Shown one piece after another: positions 11,524 to 22,229 of a stretch of DNA of 64,000 nucleotides (within the stretch, counting starts at the first letter, position 1; each line of letters opens with the position of its first letter). The stretch is from Stomoxys calcitrans (taxonomy: Eukaryota; Arthropoda; Insecta; Diptera; Muscidae), in NCBI RefSeq assembly GCF_963082655.1, contig NC_081554.1, positions 124,967,453 to 125,031,452 on the forward strand. Direction: 5' to 3'. The position numbers and the translations under genes were made by a program. The notes beneath the pieces were generated by a model. It ran no database searches and had not been told where the DNA came from. It saw nothing but the letters and a program-made list of their open reading frames with translations.

Positions 11524-11840
11524 GGAGGCCACCGTAGCGCAGAGGTTAGCATGTCCGCCTATGACGCTGAACGCCTGGGTTCGAATCCTGGCGAGTCCAT
11601 CAGAAAAACTTTTCAACGGTGGTTTTCCCCTCCTAATTCTGGCAACATTTGTGAGGTACTATGCCATGTAAAACTTCTCTCGAAAGAGGTGTCGCACTGC
11701 GGCACGCCGTTCGGACTTGGCTATAAAAAGGAGGCCCCTTATCATTGAGCTTACAACTTGAATCGGACTGCACTCATTGATATGTGAGAAGTTTGCCCCT
11801 GTTCCTTAGTGGAATGTTCACGGGCAAAATTTGCTTTGCA
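11524..11840 (+). mobile_element. tRNA-derived SINE, near-complete
   Basis: About 315 bp. The tRNA-like head has an A-box-like element at 11535-11548 (TAGCGCAGAGGTTA) and a perfect B box GGTTCGAATCC at 11578-11588, as in RNA polymerase III promoters. The tRNA-unrelated body contains GGCTATAAAAAGGAGGCCCC, TTGAATCGGACTGCACTCAT and CCCTGTTCCTTAGTGGAATG. Imperfect flanking repeats around ATAATTTAT may be the target duplication. Other copies or pieces lie at 10708, 19845, 27675, 31568, 37410 and 38925. The 65-codon open frame over it is not a gene. Confidence 0.88.
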
Positions 11841-11989
11841 TTATATAATTTATATTTTTTTATTTAAATCAAGTAATTTTCAAATTAAATAACGAACAAT
11901 TTTAACAAATGCCTTCAACTATATAACAAAATTTTAGAAGCGTTTCATTTACAACAAGCGTAGCAATGAATGTAATATTAATATCAGTT
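11841..11989. other. Short spacer
   Basis: AT-rich flank; nothing recognised. Confidence 0.35.
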
Positions 11990-12245
11990 ATTATGTACCC
12001 ATTGTAAAGCAGTCTTCGACGGTCTCTTGCAAAAAGAAGGATCAATTTTTCTCATTCCGCCTATAGCTTTTTTATTATTCTTCGAGATTCGATATTTCCT
12101 GAGATTTCGAATTATTTTTCAGGTAGGACCACAAGTTCTCTACTACGTTTATATTGGGGGATTGTGGGGATGTTTCCATAACGCGGGGGAATTATGTAAT
12201 AACCACATGTGTCTTGTATGCGCCTTGTGCTTCGGGTCATTCTTC
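11990..12245 (-). pseudogene. Tc1-type transposase, C-terminal fragment
   Basis: Read on the minus strand, codons from about 12243 give KNDPKHKAYT (normally QQDNDPKH, holding the second catalytic Asp), then a WLLHN stretch, a damaged P-x-x-P region, and NVVENLWSYLKNN, which contains the third catalytic residue Glu before NLW. The end reads KIDPSFCKR near 12035. This order is the C-terminal half of a DD34E Tc1 transposase. It has at least two stops and lacks the N-terminal DNA-binding domain and first Asp, so it is a relic. Terminal repeats are not identified. Confidence 0.75.
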
Positions 12246-12293
12246 TGGTAAATTTTAAATCTGTCCGAGTTGTTCAATTCTTCCACTCTACAT

Positions 12294-12630
12294 CCAGAAA
12301 AAAAGTTTGCTAATATCAGCAAACATTGTCTGCTGTATTCATATTAAACATTTTTGAAATTTAAAGGAAACCCTTTAAATTCATAAACAGCAGAACGATC
12401 GATCGATTTTTTGGCTATTTTAGGCGTTAGGTTTTGGCTTAAAAGCTTAAATATGGCTTTAATAGATATTTTGTCTGCTGTTATTTGAAATCACTAAACA
12501 ATTATTGAATTGTAGAAAGTTTGATATTGTATTGTAGGTTGGAAACCTTTAGCATATTTAGAAGTTTTTGACATTTTAATTTTTCTGTCTAAAAACAGCC
12601 GAAAATGTTTGCTGTATTATCAGAACATTA
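12294..12630. mobile_element. Putative MITE with 'cagcaaacatt' inverted ends
   Basis: The left end has TATCAGCAAACATTGTCTGC and the right end ACAGCCGAAAATGTTTGCTG, imperfect inverted repeats about 300 bp apart; CTGCTGTT motifs also occur inside. A shorter relative lies at 37975-38060. No coding capacity, and target duplication and superfamily are undetermined. Confidence 0.4.
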
Positions 12631-14074
12631 CATAAAAGAATTTCTTGATTTTGACGCTAATTCACTGTATGCAATAAAGCAATTAATATACAGTTTCCCG
12701 GCACTCTATGAGATGTATTTCAGGAAGCTCAACATACGACAGGGAAGTGGGCTATCTAGTGGGCCATCTAGAAACAAGTTATTCTTCTCAGCTGAATGTA
12801 CAAGTTACCCACGATGGCATCTGTCTCTTTGGGAGAAGAGATTGTTCCATTTATTGAAAGCACAAAATATTTGTTGTGTTGTTGTTGTCTGGTGGACCAC
12901 GTTTCAAAAGTCCATCAACTGTTCATTACTGAGCTATATCCTAAGGATGGCTTGTTAGTGCATCACGGCCGCACTGAGGACGACAAATAATGCCTCTGCA
13001 CGTTGTGAACATCTAAACAAACTGCAAACGCTGTGAGCCCGGCACTACTATGAGTATTATGCGTGTTGGAACTCTTAGCTCTGACTTGTATGGTGTTCAT
13101 CGTTATTGCGATAAGCTCAGCTGAAAGCTGCCAGGCGTGTCCATCGATTTGGGAGAGTAGAATACTCGATACATGGAATAGCTGCAATTGCTTAAATACT
13201 GATTGCCAGTGATACTCGATATAACAAGGCGAGTTTTTGGCGCCTAAAACTACCTATGACCATAATGTTTCCGCGGCGATCGGTCCTATAGACCGGAATG
13301 AGCCTGCTAATCTATGGAGGTTGACGAAGATCGATACATCCACATACAAATGTGACTATAACACCAACAAATGCTGCGAGGCTACGGAAACATTTCTTTG
13401 GTTGACTGCTACAGACACCGTATTCTCCTTTATACAATGACGGACGTTCCAATCAGTGTGAATTACACATCACTTGAGTCACTAATTTATAAAAAGTACT
13501 GTACCAATATTCCTCATAGCACCGATTGAAACTACAATATTCCTAACAGTTTATAATCCACCTGTTGTATGTGCCGGGCCACAGACATATCCCAGGGAAT
13601 TGTAGAATAGATGATTGCAGACTGCCGCATTTACATACAAGTTTTTTTTTTTCTTTAACAAGATGTTTGCAGAAAAAACGTTTGAATTCATTGAAAGACA
13701 ATGTAGATATACCCAATATTCATGTTAAAAGTCATATTTAACCCATACACGAACACTTCAATTGTCATATCTGAGCTATGAGGACCCTGTGGACCTCAGT
13801 GATTAAACCCAACAACTTTTGATCCATTTATTTGGGTGATACAAAATGTTAAAGACATTTGCGGAGCGGTTTCCAATTTCAAAATCCACTCCGCTCCTAT
13901 ACGTTACGAACTGGTTATTTTGGCGAATTGGAACAAAAATTTAAAATTATTAAATTTTAACAAAATAATTTAAGAGTTAACTTTTGTAAAATCGTTATCG
14001 AAAACATATTAGAGAACCAATTTCTAACAATTTTAAAAGCTCTTGTCTTAAAGTCAAAACAAGTACAAATGATT
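12631..14074. other. Unassigned region
   Basis: Contains open frames of 64-117 codons on both strands, none with motifs I recognise. Around 13010-13400 the composition is less A+T-rich and could be a worn retroelement fragment, but no diagnostic residues are visible. Confidence 0.3.
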
Positions 14075-15180
14075 TGGGGTACATTCATTTAATTATTCAG
14101 GTCGCAACCCATCGAAATATCCGTTCCTGACCACACAAAGACAAGTATATGTATGTTCTGGATCATCGTAAAATTCTAAGACGATTGTAATCACGCTATC
14201 ACGTATTGAGCTACAGTTTGGCACAGTTTCGTATTTCGTCCATACGTAGCTTAAGTTTTTGAATGAGAAAAATCGAACTATATTTAGATATAGCTGTCAT
14301 AGACCTGGTTTAGGGTCTTAAACTCGAAAAGCCGCTTTTATTGTTCGACTTCACTGAAATTTGACACCGCGAGATGCACTAGATCCCTTGATAACTGAAC
14401 GGAATATGGCCCATGTCGGCCCATAATAAGATATAGCTGCCATATAGACCAAGCTACCGATTTTGGATCTTAAGCCCATAACAGGCGCACTTACCATCCG
14501 ATTTTATTGAAATTTGGAAGATTAAGTTTTATTTGGCCTATCGACATACGGAACGAGTATGTACCCAGGTCGGTACATGTTGGGATATAGTTGCTATATA
14601 CGATTTACTGAATTAGGGTTTTAAACCCATAAAAGCCTCATTTATTACGCGATTTCGCTGAAATTTGAGACAGTGATTTGGTCTAGGCCTTTTGTTGTCT
14701 GAACTGAGCATGGCCCGGATCGGATTATATTTAGATATAGCTGTCATATAGCTCGATATGCCGAATTATGGTCTTAATCTCATAAAAACCGTATTTCCCT
14801 ATTTCGCTGAAATTTAAAACAGTGCGTTGGACTACATTTCCCATTTGGCCGAACTAAATTTGTTCCAGATCAGACCATATTTTGCTATAAATTTTGGAAC
14901 ATGGAGTTCCATCTGGTATCCGAACCGCGCATGGTCCATATCATACCATATTTGCATAAAGCTGCCAAGTGGGCGGATCTGTGATCATAAGCCATAAAGT
15001 CCTCATTTATAACCTGATTTCCCAGAAATTTGAAACTGAGACTTGTAAAAAGCTTCTCGACACATGAACCGAATCGCACTATACGTGGATATTTATATAG
15101 GGTTATAATTAAATAGGATTATAAATAAATCCATGGTGGTGGATTTAGCACGACCGGACTTAATCCGTTTTTTACTTGTT
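14075..15180 (+). mobile_element. HINE-like family B, diverged full-length copy
   Basis: The left side reads AACCCATCGAAATATCCG and 'gatcatcgtaaaattctaagacgattg'. It is followed by about six diverged body units (GATATAGCTGCCATATAGAC, 'cataaaagcc', 'gctgaaatttgagacagtg'). The right end reads CCATGGTGGTGGATTTAGCA, a degraded hairpin CGACCGGAC and TTTTTACTTGTT. Non-coding. Confidence 0.75.
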
Positions 15181-15214
15181 GTTAATTATAAATTTGTTTA
15201 GGAATTGCTTCCGG

Positions 15215-15900
15215 TATATGCTAAAGAAGTAACGTTTATATGGGAGCAATAAGGACGTATGCAGACCATACTTTGCATCGATGTAGCAAATCATTAGTAG
15301 AAATATTTTAGCTTAATCGAATAATAATTGCGTATTCTAGTGGCTTAGGAAGTAAAATCAGGAGGTCGGATTATATGGGAGTTTTATCAGGTTATAGACC
15401 GGTTTAGACCATACTTGGTCTATAGGACCTCTAGGTGTTCAAAGAGGGCAATCGGGAGATTGGTTTATATGGGCGTTTTATAAGGAAATTGTCCGATATA
15501 GACGACGAATATGGGAGTTGAAAATTGCTTGATGTCGTAAATGGAATGACAAAATTAGTACATGACCTGCCCTATCACATCGTCATGTGTATACGAAGAA
15601 AATTGAAAAAAGTAAATTTAAATCTCCGGTCCCTGTTTTAAACTTCGTACCGGACATTTGTTAAAAATTTTCATCAAACAAGTAAACAAGAATTAATTAA
15701 ATTAATTAATTTCGGGCCGAATTTTGGATACTATACACCATGGGTATATTACTTATCCAGTTTTCGTCTAAATTGGTTGAAGCATTAGTATATTTGCAAC
15801 CCAAGACGTTTATTCGCCACACACAGCATTGCACACAGCAGCCATATTCAAATATTGTTCTATCTAGAATATAATTCGCACTGATGTCGGAGAGTATAAT
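15215..15900 (-). mobile_element. HINE-like fragments (two pieces)
   Basis: The first piece, about 15215-15560, has family A body units (AAGTAAAATCAGGAGGTCGG, 'tatatgggagttttatcaggttatagaccgg'). The second, about 15680-15900, starts with AACAAGTAAACAAGAATTAA, a degraded hairpin TTTCGGGCCGAATT and 'tatacaccatggg'. Both are truncated and their boundaries are approximate. Confidence 0.55.
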
Positions 15901-16142
15901 ATTTATATTTTACTACACCAAATTTCATCGAAATCCTGTAATAAATGAATTTTTTTAGGTAATCACCATAAATCGGGATCGGTCTATAAAGCAGATATCC
16001 ACGGGCGTAATACAACTCACTGTGGCAAGTTTTCTCGAAGATGGATAAATAAATATAAATATATATATAAATATGGTCATCTGGAGGTCAGACCACAAAA
16101 ATAACCGTTATTTTATTTTTTTTTTTTCAAAAAGTATTTATT

Positions 16143-17622
16143 TATTCATCAATAAAAAACTCTGCATACAATGTCAATGACTCGACGGACTTCAAATCTA
16201 GAATATACAACACGACCGTGGAGGAGGAAGAAGTAATAAGATGTGGTATTCTTATTCCAAGCATACCGATCTCGCTGGCCATAAAAGTGATAGAAGGGAA
16301 ATGGGAACTGCTGGACAATATTCTAAGCTTCTACATTAAAGACACGCGGTATTTCAAATATGACCCTAAGATATATTCAAAGGGCATGCCGATGGGGTCA
16401 ACAGCGTCTCCGGTTATAGCGGATTTAATAATGGAGGAATTATTGGATATTTGCATTAGCAAGATGACCCTGAAGCCTAAAATTATGACGAAATATGTCT
16501 ACGACATATTCGCAATTTTTAAAAGGGATCATATAGATAGTACGCTAGCAACGTTAAATTGATACAACAGGCAAATAAAATTCATAAAGGAATTGGAACA
16601 TGATAGAAAACTTGCATACTTGGACGCAGTAGTAATACTTCCACTCAATGCACCCAACAAGGACAATCATAAATAGGGTGCTGGAAACAAGCGACAAGGA
16701 ATTTCACAAGGATAAGACACGGGCTATTTTAAAACAACGATTTTCCTCCAAAAACCATAGAAAACGTAACAAAACGCGCAAAGAAGAAAAAACGGAATCC
16801 CAATGGTGAAACAACAAAGATCTACAAAACAGTGAGTTATATCCCAGGTTATGGGAAATATTTCTGCAGTCGGACCTCTACGAAAAGGAAAAAGTTACAA
16901 TATAACATAAAACACTCAACACAAACAACCAACTATTTGGCCGGACAAAGTCTAAAATTATGAAAGACGATAAATCCAACGTGATCAATGGGATAAAATG
17001 CAACGGATAAGGATCAGACACATGCAAAAAGGCATACGTTGGCGCAACAGGTTCGAAACTAAAGACGAGAATGTCATCACACAAATCGGATATAAAAGCC
17101 ATTAATAATCCCAAAAAGCAAAAAACTGCATTCGCGGTCCACTGTCCAAGAACTGGGCATAAACCTAATTTTGACAATGTAGAGAATCTGGCAGAAGAGA
17201 GTAACTACTACCGACGTTTAACTCACGAAATGCTCCATATTATGGATGTTCCCGAACCAAGAGGGTGCAAAAGACGAATAGTGGCTTTCTGCTTAGTCTT
17301 CCCAATACCATTAAAAAACTCGCGTTAAAGACACAACCTGTTTGATGTATTCCAATTGAATTCGCATTGAGGGTTGCAACATTTTCGTGTTTTTCGATTT
17401 TGATTCGGGGATTTGTTCGAAAATTTTTTCGTATTTTGCTTTGTTTTTTTGCAACCGAAAGTTGGAATAAAAGGAAAAACGAAATATCGTAAGCAAATCA
17501 AACATGTTGTGTTTTTAACTTTTGTCACTAGTAATCCCGAATTTGGCAGACTTAATTATAAAACTGACACCGACAAATGTTCTCAGATGTACATACACAC
17601 AATAAGCAAGAACGTGAGAAAA
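16143..17622 (+). pseudogene. Penelope-like element: RT and GIY-YIG endonuclease remnants
   Basis: Reverse transcriptase of the Penelope type: PSIPISLAIKVIEGKW, then IKDTRYFKYD, SKGMPMGSTASPVIADLIME (about 16378-16437) and TKYVYDIFAIF near 16488-16520. The family normally has Y-V-D-D at this last site, so one catalytic Asp has become Tyr. The upstream palm Asp is readable only in a shifted frame (DVVFLF near 16240). After a stop at 16560 the remaining frames are broken. Near 17030 a GIY-YIG-like endonuclease core appears: AYVGATGSKLKTRMSSHKSD, which distinguishes Penelope elements from LINEs. A C-terminal piece (LNYKTDTDKCSQMYIHTI) is seen near 17540-17600. The element is 5'-truncated and inactive; its 3' end abuts a family A HINE-like copy at 17623. 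Confidence 0.85.
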
Positions 17623-18905
17623 AACAAGTAAAAACGTGCTAAGTTCGGCCGGGCCGAATCTTTTATACCCTCCACCATGGATCGCATTTGTCGAGTTCTT
17701 TTCCCGGCATCTCTTCTTAGGCAAAAAAAGGATATAAGAAAAGATTTGCTCTGCGATTAGAGCGATATTAAGATATTGTCAGATTTGGACCACAATTAAA
17801 TTATATTTATGTTGGAGACCTGTGTAAAATGTTAGCCAATTCGAATAAGAATCGCGCTCTTTGTGCGCTCAAGAAGTAAAATAGAGAGATCGATCGAGAT
17901 GGTCATGAGAGAATCCGTCGTACAAAATTTCAAGCAAATCGGATGATAATTGCGACCTCTGGAGGCTTAAGAAGTCAAGATCCCAGACCGATTTATATGG
18001 CAGCTATATCAGGTTATGGACCGATTTGAACCATACTTGGCACAGTTGTTGGATATAATAACGAAACACGTCGTGCAAAATTTCATTCCAATCGGATAAG
18101 AATTGCACACTCTAGAGGCTCAAGAAGTCAAGACCCAAGATCGGTTTATATGACAGCTATATCAGGTTATGAACCGATTTGAACCATATTTGACACAGTT
18201 GTTGGATATCATAACAAAATACTACGTGCCAAAATTCATTCAAATTGGATAAGAATTGCGCCCTCTAGAGGCTCAAGAAGTCAAGACCCAAGATCGGTTT
18301 ATATGACAGCTATATAAGGTGATGAACCGATTTGAACCATACTTGGCACAGTTGTTGGGTATCATAACAAAACACGTCGTGCAAAATTTCATTCCAATCG
18401 GATAAGAATTGCGCACGCTAGAGGCTCAAGAAGTCAAGACCCAAGATCGGTTTATATGGCAGCTATATCAGGTTATGGACTGATTTGAACCATACTTGCC
18501 ACAGTTGTTGGATATCATAACAAAACACGTCGTGCAAAATTTCATTCCAATCGGATAAGAATTGCGTACTCTAGAGGCTCAAGAAGTCAAGACCCAAGAT
18601 CGGTTTATATGGCAGCTATATCAAAACATGGACCGATATGGCCCATTTACAATACCAACCGACCTACACTAATAAGAAGTATTTGTGCAAAATTTCAAGC
18701 GGCTAGCTTTATTCCTTCGGAAGTTAGCGTGCTTTCGACAGACAGACGGACGGACAGACGGACGGACATGGCTAGATCGACATAAAATGTCACGACGATC
18801 AAGAATATATATACTTTATGGGGTCTCAGACGAATATTTCGAGTAGTTACAAACAGAATGACGAAATTAGTATACCCCCCATCTTATGGTGGAGGGTATA
18901 AAAAC
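17623..18905 (-). mobile_element. HINE-like family A, full-length copy
   Basis: Starts AACAAGTAAAAACGTGC, then hairpin TTCGGCCGGGCCGAA and ATACCCTCCACCATGG. It is followed by GGCATCTCTTCTTAGGC and at least four tandem body units each containing AAGATCGGTTTATATG, AGCTATATCAGGTTATG and CAGTTGTTGGATATCATAAC. The far end has ATGGCTAGATCGACATAAAA, TATACTTTATGGGGTCTCAG and the subterminal inverted repeat TATGGTGGAGGGTATAAAA. Non-coding. A near-identical copy in the other orientation lies at 34259-35597. Confidence 0.93.
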
Positions 18906-19844
18906 ACCAGTACACAAATATAGCTTTTATAAGAGAAAGTCGACTCAATTGTCAACAGTTCAATAACGGTTATTGTTTATCAGACAAATCAGGTGCAATA
19001 GAAAGATGAAATCCGATATAGCATAATAAGGGAATTTACTACCTTGTTTCTGCCTAGCTTACATTCGAAGAAGCAAAATTTTAAATTATTCTTTTTCATT
19101 TCTATCAAAATCTCAATGCAATACTAAAACATTTTGACCAACATCCCACTTTTGTAAAATTGCTCCGAATCAATGAATAGAGCCAAAAAAATAGGGGCGT
19201 CATCGTATACAGAAAAGTTAAAAGTTAAAGATAAATCAATAAAACATTTTATTTATTTCTGATTTTTTAATAAATCTAAGAACTAGGGATTTAGTATTTA
19301 TTTTCATCAAATAATTTCCAAATTAACAGGATAACCCTTTTAATGGGTATCATTTTGTAATGATTGTACATTACTTTATGCACATACTACGCAAAACTAC
19401 AACAAATCAAGTACTAATGGGATGAATGTTGTGTGATAGCTTTCCAAATGATACATTAAAACGGAAAGTCGTTCACAATTTATGCCAACCATTAATGTCA
19501 TTATTATTGAACCCCTTTGCTTGTCTAACTTGTTGAATTTTTTTAAAATGCTAGTTGTGAATCCACTTTATTTTAAAAACGGCAATGACCCACATTTAAC
19601 GTGACTTCATATTTCTCTTAGTAAAGTATATCGAATCCCGTTAAACAAGAGTTTTAATGTACTGGTTCATCTTCTAAGCGTTTACGGAATTTAAACTACA
19701 GTCACATAATATGCATTGCTAATCGTTGAACGCTTAATGGCTTTACTTATAGAACAAATAAAAACTGCCCGAAAACAGTTAATGTATACTTCATTAATTC
19801 GAAATACAACAAAAAACAACAAAAAAAAACAACTAAAATTTTCC
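18906..19844. other. Unannotated AT-rich spacer
   Basis: No gene, RNA or known repeat recognised. Confidence 0.4.
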
Positions 19845-19965
19845 ATGAACATTCCATTAAGGAACAGGGGATATTTGTCTTATATCAATGGGTGCAGTCC
19901 AATTAAAACTTAAGCTCACTGATAAAGGGCCTCCTTTTTAATGCCAAGTCCGAACGGAGACTAAC
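19845..19965 (-). mobile_element. SINE 3' fragment
   Basis: Complement of the SINE body: CATTAAGGAACAGGGGATA, GGGTGCAGTCCAATTAA and ATAAAGGGCCTCCTTTTTA. The tRNA-like head is missing, and the sequence runs directly into the inverted repeat at 19977. Confidence 0.8.
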
Positions 19966-19976
19966 TAAATGATAGT

Positions 19977-20450
19977 AGATTTTCTTTTCAAATGGAAAAG
20001 GAAAGCCAGAGATCGCAACATACCAACCACTATGGTTAGAAGACTTTTCAACAATATTAGGTGTGATGGCTTCAAAGGACGTGCGTTGGTATGATACAAA
20101 TACCACATTCACCACGCTCGACAACCCTGTCTATTAGCACGCATTTTCGTGTGATGCCAGATTTTTTTCTGTGCTATTAACACATGATTCTGTGCATCTG
20201 TTGGAAGTTGTATGATGGCTCTCGCTGTTGCTCTGTATGCACAGGTTCCAATCCCGACGGTCTCATCCGAATTTTTTCATTTTCAAGTTTTTTGCCTTTT
20301 AGGGCGATGATCATTAAATTTTGTTTCTCTTTCGAGACCATCACACCTAATATGGTTGAAAAGTCTTCTTACTAAAGATGAAATGCATCCCATAGTGGTT
20401 GGTGTGTTGCGATCTCTGGCTTACCTTTTCCACTTGCAAAGAAAATCTCT
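19977..20450. repeat. Large imperfect inverted repeat
   Basis: Arms at about 19977-20070 and 20337-20450 are reverse complements over roughly 90 bases, e.g. GATCGCAACATACCAACCAC on the left and GTGGTTGGTGTGTTGCGATC on the right, with about 270 bp between. A third diverged relative is at 39600-39745. Identity is unknown. The loop contains GGTTCCAATCCCGAC (about 20245), which resembles a pol III B box, but no convincing A box is visible. Confidence 0.6.
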
Positions 20451-20649
20451 CATCATTGAGCTCGTCTCGAAAGAGAAACAAACAGAAATTGTGAAATTTA
20501 AAATGTTATGTTTACTGGAAAAGATGCTTTGTTTCACGAAAATAAGACTTTCTTGTGCCCGTTCTTTTTGGCAAAGAGTGTAAAAGTGTGAGAATTTTTT
20601 CATTGAGTGATGCTAAGTCAGGCAACAGTCAATACTAAAAGGAATGAAG

Positions 20650-20745
20650 TCATTGCAATTGTGCAAAATGTCAGCCAATTCGAATAATAGTTCCGCCCTG
20701 TAATTTCTCAACAAGTAAAATCGTGAAATCAGTTTATATGACCGA
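20650..20745 (-). mobile_element. HINE-like family A scrap
   Basis: TGTGCAAAATGTCAGCCAAT, TTCCGCCCTGTAA and AAGTAAAATCGTGAAATCAG match one family A body unit. The rest of the element is absent. Confidence 0.5.
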
Positions 20746-20929
20746 ATTTAGATTTATAATTAACGAGTTGACGCCTAGTTTTAATTTTTTGTCGTAAAAA
20801 TGTCCCAAACGTTTTAATTTTTGGCGCACAGGCATAAAAAATTGTCTTTACTTTTTGGAGATAATAATGTTTCAAAAATGAATTTCTGCCTCTGAAACAG
20901 GTCATTGGGCTCAAAGTGCGCAGTCGTGA

Positions 20930-21189
20930 TTTCGACGGACGGAAGAACTAAACTTATATATGATAAATTTTAATAAATAAAGCAATCACAATTACAAATA
21001 CCAATATAATTTATTTAAAACAGGAGAAAAATTTTTAGTCAAAAAACTTCTATTCGTTATTCGTGTATCAACAATAAATAAATAAAGCCATCTATGAATG
21101 TAATCGTAGACAAAATTTTTCACTTTTATCATAAACAAAATCCAATCGAGCAATTTTGACTCGACTCCAACTTAGTCTCCGGAGTCGAC
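20930..21189. other. Unannotated spacer
   Basis: No recognisable feature; AT-rich. Confidence 0.35.
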
Positions 21190-21440
21190 TTCGGGCACTT
21201 AAAAATGCTATATTTTGTATCCCCCATTAAAGAATGGGTGTGATAACCAACCTAGGCAATATGGTCATCAAATGAAAGATATTACTAAGTTGATTACGAA
21301 TATGAAAAAACAAAAAATAAAAATTGGACCTGGGAATCTTACGTGATCTTGAGAATTTTGGACCCACTGTAACCGTAGACAATATGGGTACCAAATGAAA
21401 GGTATGAAGGAGTAGACTACGGTGTTTTTTCAAATGAGGT
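21190..21440 (+). mobile_element. Helitron body fragment
   Basis: Two copies of the unit 'ggcaatatggtcatcaaatgaaagatatta...attacgaatatg', which is the tandem module found inside the Helitron-like element at 38302-39193 in the same orientation. Ends are missing. Confidence 0.5.
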
Positions 21441-21548
21441 ATATTTCTTTTAAGTCGGCTTTATGGCTTTGTTGCCATACAGTGGCTGAAATATGGAAAA
21501 AATGCATTTAAAACACAAAACAACATTGTCCTCAGCCTCATATAACTA

Positions 21549-21777
21549 TTGGGTTGACCAAAAAGTAATTTCGGTTTTTTTAAAAGAAAGTAAATGCATT
21601 TTTAATAAATCTTAGAATGAACTTTAATCAAATATACTTTTTTTACACTTTTTTCTAAAGCAAGCTAAAAGTAACAGCTGATAACTGACAGAAGAAAGAA
21701 TGCAATTACAGAGTCACAAGCTGTGAAATAATTTGTCAACGCCGACCATATGAAAAATTACTTTTTGGGCAACCCAA
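21549..21777. mobile_element. Mariner-type MITE, copy 1
   Basis: 229 bp, flanked by TA on both sides (21547-21548 and 21778-21779). Ends read TTGGGTTGACCAAAAAGTAA and, in complement, TTGGGTTGCCCAAAAAGTAA. The interior (AGCTAAAAGTAACAGCTGAT, ATGCAATTACAGAGTCACAA) is nearly identical to copy 2 at 50260-50494. TA target and mariner-like ends identify the group. There is no transposase. Confidence 0.9.
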
Positions 21778-22229
21778 TATAATAACAATAAAATCGATAA
21801 AAAAAATAGATGACTTTTGCAATTTTTTGTGTTTTAACTTTTTTCTTTATTTAGAATTTTCTTAAAATAAAGGACTTACGCATGGAAAACATGAACTTTT
21901 TTTGAAACCCCACCAACAAAAAACATGCTCTGGCATACAAAAAAAATTTAACTAATGAGCATTGTACCTGCTTGAGTACAGTAAAGAGAATGTTTCATTC
22001 AGTAGAAAACAGAATGATCCTTATAAAAGAATTAAACAATTTTTTATGGTTTGGTTTTTCTGTAAGTAAACAATAAACATCAGAGACATTTTGGTGCGAA
22101 AATTGAAGTAATAGAAAGTCTTATTATCAAACAGCTTTTGTTGTATATGTGGATTGTATGTGTGAATATTTGAATCGTCCCTTAGTATATGGAAAATGGT
22201 ATATACCATTGGTTTGCTGTTCGTCTTGT

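Noticed and set aside
11551..11748. 65-codon frame over the SINE
   Set aside because: Covers the pol III promoter boxes and SINE body; repeat-derived.
12605..12958. 117-codon plus-strand frame after the MITE
   Set aside because: Starts within the MITE end and shows no recognisable domain.
12963..13440. Possible retroelement RNase H region
   Set aside because: Some phrases faintly recall LINE thumb/RNase H sequence, but no YTDG, DxxR or knuckle motif is visible in any frame.
20184..20330. tRNA gene or second SINE suggested by GGTTCCAATCC
   Set aside because: No cloverleaf can be folded around it by eye and no A box at the right distance; kept only as a remark on the inverted repeat.
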